Positions 1 through 6,956 of a DNA stretch of 45,949 nt are shown one piece after another (position 1 is the stretch's first letter; the number at the start of each line of letters is the position of its first letter). Both the position numbers and the translations under genes were made by a program. The stretch is taken from assembly GCA_902629955.1 (NCBI GenBank), contig CACOSS010000006.1, forward strand, positions 1 through 45,949. The letters run 5' to 3'. Origin of the DNA: an uncultured Pelagibacteraceae bacterium (GTDB lineage Bacteria > Pseudomonadota > Alphaproteobacteria > Pelagibacterales > Pelagibacteraceae). A model generated the notes under the pieces. It was not told the DNA's origin, did not search any database, and saw only the letters and a list, made by a program, of their open reading frames with translations.

Positions 1-316
1 AAAAGTTTTCAAAAATAATTATAATTTTTTTATATAGCAAAATGTTAATACCAGTAATTATAATTGTAAATGGAATTAAAAATGATATCAAACCTATTGC
101 TTGAAAAAAAAAATCGGACACTAAACTTCCTTTAAAACCTAAAAAATTTTTTATATCTTTATTCTCAGAAAAAATAAAATTTGGATCATCTGGGGAATAG
201 GAAATTAAAGATAGAAAAAATAAGACACCAAAAGCAATAATGGTAATTCCGAATAACTGAATAATTTTATCTAAGACAATATTTGCAGTATTTAATATTA
301 ATTTTTTGAAATTCAT
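1..316 (-). CDS. ftsK: DNA translocase FtsK, N-terminal membrane part (partial; runs off the window)
   Basis: Reading the minus strand from ATG at 316-314 gives 105 open codons to the window edge with no stop. The peptide starts MNFKKLILNTANIVLDKIIQ and has two hydrophobic stretches, at about residues 16-36 and 72-95. Between them lies SYSPDDPNF followed by an asparagine- and glycine-containing loop. That hydrophobic segment, SxxPxDPxF loop and second hydrophobic segment is the start of the FtsK four-helix membrane domain, which anchors the septal DNA pump that resolves chromosome dimers. Only the first two helices are present, so the motor and gamma domains cannot be checked. It is divergent from the flavin hydroxylase gene at 385. 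The call rests on the N-terminal domain pattern alone. Confidence 0.75.
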   Translation of the reverse strand, partial: MNFKKLILNTANIVLDKIIQLFGITIIAFGVLFFLSLISYSPDDPNFIFSENKDIKNFLGFKGSLVSDFFFQAIGLISFLIPFTIIITGINILLYKKIIIIFENF

Positions 317-384
317 AATATTTAAAAAAGTATATTTATCACTTTGTATCATTTAATATTTATTGTTAAAATTAAAATTTAAAT

Positions 385-1473
385 ATGAACATTTGTATAA
401 TAGGAATGAATTTAACAAGTCTTATTTTGTCTAAGTCATTGGTTAATAGTGGTTGTATTGTTAATGTTTTCAATTTCAATAAAAAATTAACTAATTACTC
501 AACTAGAACAATAGGAATAAGTAATAGCAATGTGAACTTTATAAAAAGAAATATTATTAATTTAGAATCTAAACAATTTCATAACATTAAGAAAATTAGA
601 ATTTTTTCAGATAATAAAAGAGAAATTTTAAAGTTTTACAATAAAGGCGAAAATCTATTTTCGCTGGTTGAAGTGAATAAATTTTTCAATATTTTAAATA
701 AAAATTTAAAATTTAACAAATTCTTCAAAGTTAGAAATTTAAATGAAAAAACCTTTAAACAGACTAATTTTGAAAAAAATTTCGATTTAGTAATAAATTG
801 TGAAAAAAACAATTTTATTTCTAAAAAGTATTTTAACACTAATTTTAAAAAAGATTATAATAGTATTGCATATACTGCTCTTATTAATCATAAAAAAATA
901 AAAAATGTTGAAGCTAAACAATACTTCACAGAATTAGGTCCTTTGGCTTTTTTACCTTTATCCCCAAAAACAACTTCTGTAGTATTTTCTATATATAACA
1001 ATAAAAAATATGAAGACGAAAGTTTAAAAAAATTTGTATTAAATTTTAAAGATAGTTTAAATATTAAAAAATTTTCTAAATTTCAAAAAGCGCGATTAAA
1101 TTTTTCATTATCTAGAAAATATTATTATAAAAATATTTTATTATTTGGTGATGGATTGCACCAAATTCATCCTTTAGCTGGCCAAGGGTTTAACATGACA
1201 TTAAGGGATTTAAAAATTTTACTAGACATAATTAAAGATAGGATTGCAAACGGTCTAGAATTAGAAGAATTGTGTTTAAAAGATTTTGAGGATCAAGCAA
1301 AACCTAAAAATTTTGTTTTTTCTGAGGGTATAAATTTTATTCAAGATTTTTTTAGAATCAAAAAAAATTTTGGAAAAGACAAATTTGATAATATAATTAA
1401 AAAAATAGGTAACAATAAAAGAATAAATAGTTTTTTTATAAAAGTGGCTGATAAAGGTATTTTAGGTATTTAA
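385..1473 (+). CDS. UbiH/COQ6-family FAD monooxygenase (ubiquinone ring hydroxylase), divergent
   Basis: The C-terminal half has the family signature LLFGDGLHQIHPLAGQGFN (about residues 252-270), including the GD pair that contacts the FAD ribityl chain and the HPLAGQG segment. This places it with the UbiH/UbiF/UbiL/COQ6 hydroxylases of ubiquinone synthesis. At 362 residues it is slightly short for the family (about 390-400). The N-terminal Rossmann loop, usually GGGPAG, reads GMNLTS. The acidic residue expected at the end of strand 2 is replaced (VFN). The mid-protein DG motif (usually GADG) reads NCEK at 138-141. It is either a highly diverged hydroxylase or a protein that binds FAD weakly. 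The stop abuts the convergent Lon-domain gene. The family is clear, but ring position and activity are not. Confidence 0.75.
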   Translation: MNICIIGMNLTSLILSKSLVNSGCIVNVFNFNKKLTNYSTRTIGISNSNVNFIKRNIINLESKQFHNIKKIRIFSDNKREILKFYNKGENLFSLVEVNKFFNILNKNLKFNKFFKVRNLNEKTFKQTNFEKNFDLVINCEKNNFISKKYFNTNFKKDYNSIAYTALINHKKIKNVEAKQYFTELGPLAFLPLSPKTTSVVFSIYNNKKYEDESLKKFVLNFKDSLNIKKFSKFQKARLNFSLSRKYYYKNILLFGDGLHQIHPLAGQGFNMTLRDLKILLDIIKDRIANGLELEELCLKDFEDQAKPKNFVFSEGINFIQDFFRIKKNFGKDKFDNIIKKIGNNKRINSFFIKVADKGILGI

Positions 1474-2118
1474 TTATTGTAAAGTTTTATTGCTAAATTC
1501 GTCAAGCGTATAAGTCTTTAAAATTTCTTCCAATCTTAATTTTCTAGTATTTAAGTCTTTTGTCTCCAGCAATATTTGTTTTTCCTCCAAGGAAAAAGGT
1601 GAAGCCATAGATAATGTATTTAAAGTGTTAGAAAAATCTTGTTTTTTTAAATTTGACCAATCAACCATAAAACCTTTTTTCTCAAAAAGGTTTTTTAAAT
1701 CTTTCAATATTTTATCTAACTCCGTAAGTGAAAATTTTTCAACTTTATTTTCCAGATCTTTTGTATAGTTTTGATAGTTTACTTTGCAAGACCTGTAAAG
1801 TTTATCTGTCTCAATTTCCTTCTCAATATTAAATCTACTCACACCATTTATAATTATTAAGTAACGTCCGTCATCTGTCTCATTAAAGCTCGTTATTTTA
1901 CCAGCACAACCAACTTCATACAAATCAGGTTTTTTCAATTCACCACTTTTTTTTGGCTGGACCATACCAATTAATCTATGTGATTTCATACTATCATCTA
2001 TCATTTCAATGTATCTAGGCTCAAAGATATTTAACGGTACGGTAGTATTAGGAAAAATTATAAAATTTGATAAAGGAAAAATTGGTATCGTAGATGGGAG
2101 TTTGCTTGCTTCGTTCAT
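1474..2118 (-). CDS. Lon N-terminal (substrate-binding) domain protein
   Basis: This 214-residue protein consists of the LON substrate-binding domain only, with no AAA+ or protease domain. Visible marks are the opening IPIFPLSNFIIFPNTTVPLN, then EPRYIEMIDDSM, then IGMVQP. These match the beta-rich PUA-like fold at the front of Lon proteases and the free-standing alphaproteobacterial LonN family. A coiled, charged C-terminal half follows, with a TYTLDEFSN tail. The molecular role of stand-alone LON-domain proteins is not established. It converges on the flavin hydroxylase gene and diverges from tRNA-Gly, so it is probably monocistronic. The start at 2118 is the first ATG and fits the domain start. 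Confidence 0.85.
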   Translation of the reverse strand: MNEASKLPSTIPIFPLSNFIIFPNTTVPLNIFEPRYIEMIDDSMKSHRLIGMVQPKKSGELKKPDLYEVGCAGKITSFNETDDGRYLIIINGVSRFNIEKEIETDKLYRSCKVNYQNYTKDLENKVEKFSLTELDKILKDLKNLFEKKGFMVDWSNLKKQDFSNTLNTLSMASPFSLEEKQILLETKDLNTRKLRLEEILKTYTLDEFSNKTLQ

Positions 2119-2254
2119 AATTAGATTAAGTTCTTTAAAAGTATTTAAAATTATAATTTAGGCCTAATATATTATAAATTTTTAAAGATATATAATTCTT
2201 TTTTGTCACTTGCTAAATTTTTAAAAAGCAACTAGTTTTAATATTTGTAAACAA

Positions 2255-2329
2255 GCGGGCGTAGCTCAGTGGTAGAGCGTCTCGTTGCCAACGAGAAGGT
2301 CGTGGGTTCAAGTCCCATTGCCCGCTCCA
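2255..2329 (+). tRNA. tRNA-Gly, anticodon GCC, CCA encoded
   Basis: A full cloverleaf can be drawn. The 7-bp acceptor stem is 2255-2261 with 2319-2325 (last pair G-U), the discriminator is U2326, and the gene ends with an encoded CCA (2327-2329). The D-arm carries GCTC/GAGC. The anticodon stem CTCGT/ACGAG encloses TTGCCAA with anticodon GCC. The T-arm is GTGGG-TTCAAGT-CCCAT. Eleven bases separate the tRNA from the downstream ATG, and an AGGAG ribosome site fills that space, so the tRNA and the dehydratase are probably transcribed together. Confidence 0.97.
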
Positions 2330-2340
2330 AAGGAGAAAAA

Positions 2341-2679
2341 ATGAGTGAATTAGCAGAAAAAAAATGTATCCCATGTGAGGGTGGTATACCAAGCTTTGAT
2401 TTGAAAGAAATCCATAAATATTTGAAAAAAGTTGACGGATGGAATGTTAAGAGTGATGATGATAAAACATACTATTTATTAAAAGAGTTTAAATTCAAAA
2501 ATTTTTTAGAAAGTCAGAATTTTGTAAATAAAGTTGGCAATCTTGCAGAGGATGAGGGTCATCATCCAGATATTTGGTTTGGATGGGGGTACGCAAAGAT
2601 AAAAATTTTTACTCATGCAATAAATGGTTTGCACGAAAGTGATTTTGTTTTAGCTGCTAAAATTGATAGATTATTTTAA
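2341..2679 (+). CDS. phhB: 4a-hydroxytetrahydrobiopterin dehydratase (pterin-4a-carbinolamine dehydratase)
   Basis: The 112-residue protein has the family core: DEGHHPDIWF with the catalytic His74-His75-Pro76, a third histidine in the following strand (THAINGL, His92), and the ending SDFVLAAKIDRLF. The enzyme dehydrates 4a-hydroxytetrahydropterin so the cofactor can be recycled after aromatic amino acid hydroxylation. It can also serve in other pterin roles. I start it at ATG 2341 because AGGAG (2331-2335) lies five bases upstream. The reading frame stays open back through the tRNA, but that part only translates the tRNA. Four conserved-looking cysteine or proline positions precede the core (KKCIPCEGG). 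The stop overlaps purH by 4 bases, convergently. Confidence 0.93.
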   Translation: MSELAEKKCIPCEGGIPSFDLKEIHKYLKKVDGWNVKSDDDKTYYLLKEFKFKNFLESQNFVNKVGNLAEDEGHHPDIWFGWGYAKIKIFTHAINGLHESDFVLAAKIDRLF

Positions 2680-4214
2680 TGTTTAAAATGTCTAGTTTTA
2701 GAAAAAATTAGAACCGTTCCAGTCTTATTAGCAAAATTTATAACTTCCCTATCTCTGATTGATCCACTAGGCTGAATTATTCCTGAAACTCCGTTTTGTA
2801 CTAATTTTTCGACTCCATCAATAAATGGAAAAAAAGCATCGGAGGCTGCTAAAATTTCTTTATTAGATAGGTTCTGAAATAAATTCATCTTTTTTATGGC
2901 AATATCGCAACTATCCAGTCTACTTGGTTGACCAGATCCAATGCCCACTGTAGATTTTTCGTTTGTTAAAACGATTGCGTTAGATTTAACAAACCTACAT
3001 ACATTAAAAGCAAATATTAGATTATCAAATGTTTTTTTATTAGGTTTATTTTTAGAAACAACTTTAAAATCGTGATACTTAAAATTTTTAACATCAGGGC
3101 TTTGGCTAAGTGCAAAATCCATATTTGAAATCAAATTATTATTATCGGATATTTTATAATTTTTACTATCAATCAACCGAAGATTTTTTTTTCTTTTAAG
3201 AAGATATAATGCATCTTTGTCAAATCCATTTGCTATTATAACCTCAAAAAATAATTTGTTTAGTTCTAGTGCTAATTTTTTACTAACCTTAAAATTACAT
3301 GAAACAATTCCCCCATACGCACTTAGCGGATCACATTTATAGGCATGTAAAAAACTTTCAGTATTATTTTCATGAACAGAGACACCACAAGGATTACCAT
3401 GTTTAACTATTACAGTTCCTTTTTTATTTGGAAAAGTTTTTGATATTTGTAAAGCAGCAAAAATATCACTGTAGTTGTTATAACTTAGTTGTTTTCCGTT
3501 TAATTTATCAAGATTTAGATTTTCTGATGCACTATATAAGGCGCCCTCTTGATGAGGATTTTCACCATATCTAAGTTTCTCAATAAGATTAAATCCAACA
3601 GCAAATTTTCTTGAAAACTCATTTGAATTTAAACCTCTAAAATAGTTATAAATTAATGACTCGTAGTAGGCAGTTTCTCCAAAAGCCTCTAGAGCAGATT
3701 TTTTTCTGAATTCTAAAGATGTAGCACCTTTATTTTGATTAATATTTTTTATTAAAGATTCATACTGAGATATATTTGTGATTACGGTAACGTCTTTATA
3801 GTTTTTGGCAGCTGCACGTACCATTGTAGGACCACCGATATCTATATTTTCTAAAATTTTCTCATTATTTTTTATTTGTTTTACAGTTTGCTCAAACGGA
3901 TAAAAATTTACAATTACCAAATCTATTTCTTTATAGTTATTTTTTTTTAAATCATTTTTATGTGAATTCAAATTTCTTTTTGCCAATATACCAGCGTATA
4001 TTTTTGGGTGTAATGTTTTTACTCTACCTGATAAAATCTCAGGATTTCTAGTATATTTAGAAACTTCTTCGCATTTAAATCCCATTTTCTTTATTTCTTT
4101 AAATGTTCCACCTGAACTAATGAAATTAATTTTATATCTACTTAAGTTTTTAATTAGAAACTTTAAATTATTTTTATCCGATACCGAAATTAAAGCTCTT
4201 TTTATTTTTTTCAT
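2676..4214 (-). CDS. purH: Bifunctional AICAR transformylase / IMP cyclohydrolase
   Basis: This full-length (512 residues) enzyme carries out the last two steps of IMP synthesis. It has an N-terminal MGS-like cyclohydrolase domain (about 1-190), with ALISVSDK, SSGGTFK and DIGGPTMVRAAAKN. The AICAR transformylase domain follows, with KHGNPCGVS (the Lys-His pair used in formyl transfer), QPSRLDS and the C-terminal segment ASDAFFPFIDGVE to QPSGSIRDREVI. It ends with the usual RHFKH-type tail. Its ATG overlaps the stop of the heparinase-like gene by four bases (ATGA), so the two are translationally linked in an rpe / heparinase-like / purH operon. Nothing in the sequence suggests loss of function. 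Confidence 0.98.
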   Translation of the reverse strand: MKKIKRALISVSDKNNLKFLIKNLSRYKINFISSGGTFKEIKKMGFKCEEVSKYTRNPEILSGRVKTLHPKIYAGILAKRNLNSHKNDLKKNNYKEIDLVIVNFYPFEQTVKQIKNNEKILENIDIGGPTMVRAAAKNYKDVTVITNISQYESLIKNINQNKGATSLEFRKKSALEAFGETAYYESLIYNYFRGLNSNEFSRKFAVGFNLIEKLRYGENPHQEGALYSASENLNLDKLNGKQLSYNNYSDIFAALQISKTFPNKKGTVIVKHGNPCGVSVHENNTESFLHAYKCDPLSAYGGIVSCNFKVSKKLALELNKLFFEVIIANGFDKDALYLLKRKKNLRLIDSKNYKISDNNNLISNMDFALSQSPDVKNFKYHDFKVVSKNKPNKKTFDNLIFAFNVCRFVKSNAIVLTNEKSTVGIGSGQPSRLDSCDIAIKKMNLFQNLSNKEILAASDAFFPFIDGVEKLVQNGVSGIIQPSGSIRDREVINFANKTGTVLIFSKTRHFKH

Positions 4215-5842
4215 TTTATTTTTTCAAATTCCCAATTAATCAAAACTTCTTTATCTGAAGTTTTACCTGTTATTAATATGTTTTGGTTTTCAACAAAATT
4301 ATTTTTATTTCCAAAGTATAATCCAGTTTCATATGAAATTTTATTGTTTAAAGATGTAAATTTCCATCCCTCATTTTTTAATCCAATATAAATTGAATTA
4401 CCATCTTGGGTTTTCATTACTTTAGCTTCTGGATCTAAATGAAACCTTATCTCGAAATTATACTCTTTAAAGTCTTCTTTTTTTTCAATCTTATCTAAAC
4501 CCGAAAGTTTAGAAATTTCATGAAAAAATTCAACTTTTCTATGATGTAAAATTCCAAATTTTTTAATGTACCCGTTATGAGATGCCTCAAAGGACCAATA
4601 ATTATTATCTTTAACAACTTTTCTGTTAAAAATTTTTAAAGAACTGTTTATTTTATTTATACCTGAAGATTGCTTTGTAAAACTTACGGATGATACGTTA
4701 TCAATAACTAAACTGCTATGACATGCAGTAGATTTGGATATAAGATTAAGTTGATGCTTATAATTTTGGAAATATCCTGAATTACAAATTATTTTATTAT
4801 TATTACTTAAAAACTCAAATGATAAAGCACCTGATTGGTAATCTTTAGAAAATACTTTTTCAGGTGGAGCACCTAAGTCTGCAGCAATAGTGTATTTCTT
4901 ATTTTTGAGAAAAATATATCCTCCAATTTCATAGCTTTCACTTTTAAAATTATAGCCTAATCTTTTTAAATAGTTATTAAAATCAGAATTATTACTTATT
5001 TGATTCCCATTAAATAAAAAATTTAGTTCTGTGTTTTTATGAATCAAAATATATGACTGGCCAAGGTAAAAAATAATTTCATTTAGATATTCTGGAATTT
5101 CATTTTGAGACTCTTTTAACCATTCTCTTATTAAAACGAAATATTTTAAATAAAAAACAAGTTGTCTTATATTTCTCGACCTAGGAAAACCCTCGTTATC
5201 AAAAGAAATTTTTATTATTTTTTTTAATAATTTTAATCCGTAAAACAGAAAATTTTTTTCATTATAAGAAATACCTGTAAGAATTATAGCAGAACAACCA
5301 ATCATTTTATCATCAAACCATTTTGAACGCTCTATTTCATTAATGAGATGATTAATTTGTTTTTTAATAATTTCGTCAAATTTATTTTTGTATTCCTCAC
5401 TGCTATCTTCGTAAGCGATTTTTGAGTTTGATATCCAAGAAATTATTCTTTTTGAAAGAGTATCAATTTCCCAACTTGATATATTGTATTCAGTATTTTT
5501 GATTATCCATTCTTGAATAACAGATTGAACCTCATTTTTTGACGATTTCAAATCTAAAGAAAATAACCAAAAAAAACTGTGTAAATTTTTATAATCTCTT
5601 AAAGATATATTTTTATTTTTCCATATATCATTTATTAAAAAATTACTTATATTTTTTTTTTCTTTATTGTATTTAATTAAACAATCTAACAAGCTTGGGC
5701 TTGGCTTATATTCTAAATTGTTTGAAGTAACTTTAGAAATTTTTTTATTATATAACTTTGAATTTAAGTAATATTGTCTTACTTGTGAGATAAGAAAAGT
5801 AAAAAAATCATTTAAATAGTTTAATGAATTTTTTAAAATCAT
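4211..5842 (-). CDS. Heparinase II/III-like family protein
   Basis: The protein has 543 residues. The N-terminal half is alpha-helical with many aromatic residues (alpha/alpha-toroid type). The C-terminal half is beta-rich, running from about residue 300: YEIGGYIFLKN, then AADLGAPPE, then SGALSFEFL and a long sandwich. This two-part layout matches the heparinase II/III-like proteins that sit beside purH in many alphaproteobacteria. Known relatives are polysaccharide lyases, but the natural substrate of this purH-linked group is not known and no secretion signal is evident at the N-terminus. It lies 5 bases after rpe and overlaps purH by 4 bases. The family call is likely right; lyase activity is unproven. 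Confidence 0.75.
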   Translation of the reverse strand: MILKNSLNYLNDFFTFLISQVRQYYLNSKLYNKKISKVTSNNLEYKPSPSLLDCLIKYNKEKKNISNFLINDIWKNKNISLRDYKNLHSFFWLFSLDLKSSKNEVQSVIQEWIIKNTEYNISSWEIDTLSKRIISWISNSKIAYEDSSEEYKNKFDEIIKKQINHLINEIERSKWFDDKMIGCSAIILTGISYNEKNFLFYGLKLLKKIIKISFDNEGFPRSRNIRQLVFYLKYFVLIREWLKESQNEIPEYLNEIIFYLGQSYILIHKNTELNFLFNGNQISNNSDFNNYLKRLGYNFKSESYEIGGYIFLKNKKYTIAADLGAPPEKVFSKDYQSGALSFEFLSNNNKIICNSGYFQNYKHQLNLISKSTACHSSLVIDNVSSVSFTKQSSGINKINSSLKIFNRKVVKDNNYWSFEASHNGYIKKFGILHHRKVEFFHEISKLSGLDKIEKKEDFKEYNFEIRFHLDPEAKVMKTQDGNSIYIGLKNEGWKFTSLNNKISYETGLYFGNKNNFVENQNILITGKTSDKEVLINWEFEKIK

Positions 5843-5847
5843 TTTAG

Positions 5848-6504
5848 TTAGGATTTAAGCAATTCTATATTTTTTTTTATGTCTCCATTATTATCTTTAA
5901 AAATAGTTGTACCAGAAACTAAGATATTAGCACCAGCGTCAATAACAAGTTTATTATTTTCAAAATTAATTCCTCCATCTACCTCTATTTCAAAATTTAA
6001 ATTTTTTTCATCTTTGATTTTTTTCAAACTTTTGATTTTATCTAATATTTTTGAGATAAACTTTTGTCCTCCAAAACCAGGATATACAGTCATTACAAGA
6101 ACTAGATTTATATCTTTTAAGTGTTTTTCAATAGTTTCTATCTGAGTATCTGGATTAAGTGATAACCCAACTTTTTTTCCTAGACTTTTAATTAAGTCAA
6201 CAGAGTCTTTTACATTTTTTGTAGCTTCTGGGTGAATTGTTATAATATCTGCACCAGCCTCTGAGAAATTTTGAATATATTTATGAACTGGCGATATCAT
6301 TAAATGCACATCAAATGGCAAATTTGTATATTTACGAAGTGATTTTATAACAGGAGGGCCAATTGTTAAATTAGGAACGAAGTGTCCATCCATGACATCA
6401 ACATGTATCATGTCTGCCCCACCATCCTCTAGCTTTTTAATCTCTGATCCAAGATTACTAAAGTCTCCTGCAAGAATAGAAGGTGAAATTTTTATTTTTT
6501 TCAT
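5848..6504 (-). CDS. rpe: Ribulose-phosphate 3-epimerase
   Basis: This 218-residue TIM-barrel enzyme interconverts ribulose-5-phosphate and xylulose-5-phosphate. Marks in order are KISPSILAGDFSNLG (active-site serine region), HVDVMDGHFVPN (metal-binding His and Asp), PFDVHLMI (metal His), the MTVYPGFGGQKF phosphate loop, and EVDGGIN (metal Asp). Length and motif spacing are normal. It is the first gene of the three-gene minus-strand unit with the heparinase-like gene and purH, which follows only 5 bases after its stop. Confidence 0.98.
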   Translation of the reverse strand: MKKIKISPSILAGDFSNLGSEIKKLEDGGADMIHVDVMDGHFVPNLTIGPPVIKSLRKYTNLPFDVHLMISPVHKYIQNFSEAGADIITIHPEATKNVKDSVDLIKSLGKKVGLSLNPDTQIETIEKHLKDINLVLVMTVYPGFGGQKFISKILDKIKSLKKIKDEKNLNFEIEVDGGINFENNKLVIDAGANILVSGTTIFKDNNGDIKKNIELLKS

Positions 6505-6548
6505 TGATTGTCTTTTCTTAGTAGTATCAATTTTATAGAAAAATAAAA

Positions 6549-6893
6549 TTATTTTTTACCAAATAAATCGTAAATCAGTCTAGAAATTTCACTATCGAGT
6601 GGAAATGATAACATACCCATCTCCCCGTATCCAAGCATAACTGGCAACAGATAAAATCTAACCATGAAAATAAACCATGCGATATATAAAGGCACAACTG
6701 CCCTGATAAGAAAGCTAGGAGTCATAAATTTGAATAGGTCTAAAATTGGATTTGTTAATTTTACAAAAGCCTTCATAAAAAAAAATTCAGAGTCCTCTTT
6801 TTGAAAAATGTTCATGGCTGACCTTCCAATTAAAGTATACATAACAACCCCAAGTATGTAGTCAATAATGTAAACGTAAATTGGAATATTCAT
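6549..6893 (-). CDS. Small two-helix membrane protein, YggT-like topology
   Basis: This 114-residue protein has a hydrophobic helix near residues 6-24, a middle segment containing KLTNPILDLFKFMTP, and a second helix at about 64-90. That order (helix, LTxPILxxF amphipathic stretch, helix) resembles YggT-family proteins, and a clearer YggT gene lies at 19290. The motif match is weak here and no IDLSP-type element is present, so the name is tentative. It follows the symporter in the same direction but is separated from it by a strong hairpin. No Shine-Dalgarno sequence is seen before the ATG; a later ATG at residue 18 is an alternative start. Confidence 0.6.
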   Translation of the reverse strand: MNIPIYVYIIDYILGVVMYTLIGRSAMNIFQKEDSEFFFMKAFVKLTNPILDLFKFMTPSFLIRAVVPLYIAWFIFMVRFYLLPVMLGYGEMGMLSFPLDSEISRLIYDLFGKK

Positions 6894-6920
6894 AAGTTTA
6901 GATAGGATTTAATTAATGAG

Positions 6921-6944
6921 AAGGGGCGAAAATTATCGCCCCTT
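6921..6944 (-). terminator. GC-rich hairpin after the symporter gene (possible terminator)
   Basis: Arms AAGGGGCGA (6921-6929) and TCGCCCCTT (6936-6944) form a perfect 9-bp stem with a 6-base loop, 12 bases past the symporter stop. It is one of the few GC-rich spots between genes. In the minus direction it is followed by CTCATTAATT rather than a run of U, so it may be a weak terminator or an mRNA 3'-end stabiliser. Confidence 0.45.
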
Positions 6945-6956
6945 CCAAATTTTTAA

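Noticed and set aside
2269..2340. In-frame N-terminal extension of the pterin dehydratase gene
   Set aside because: Those codons are the translated tRNA-Gly. The AGGAG site and family start point to ATG 2341.
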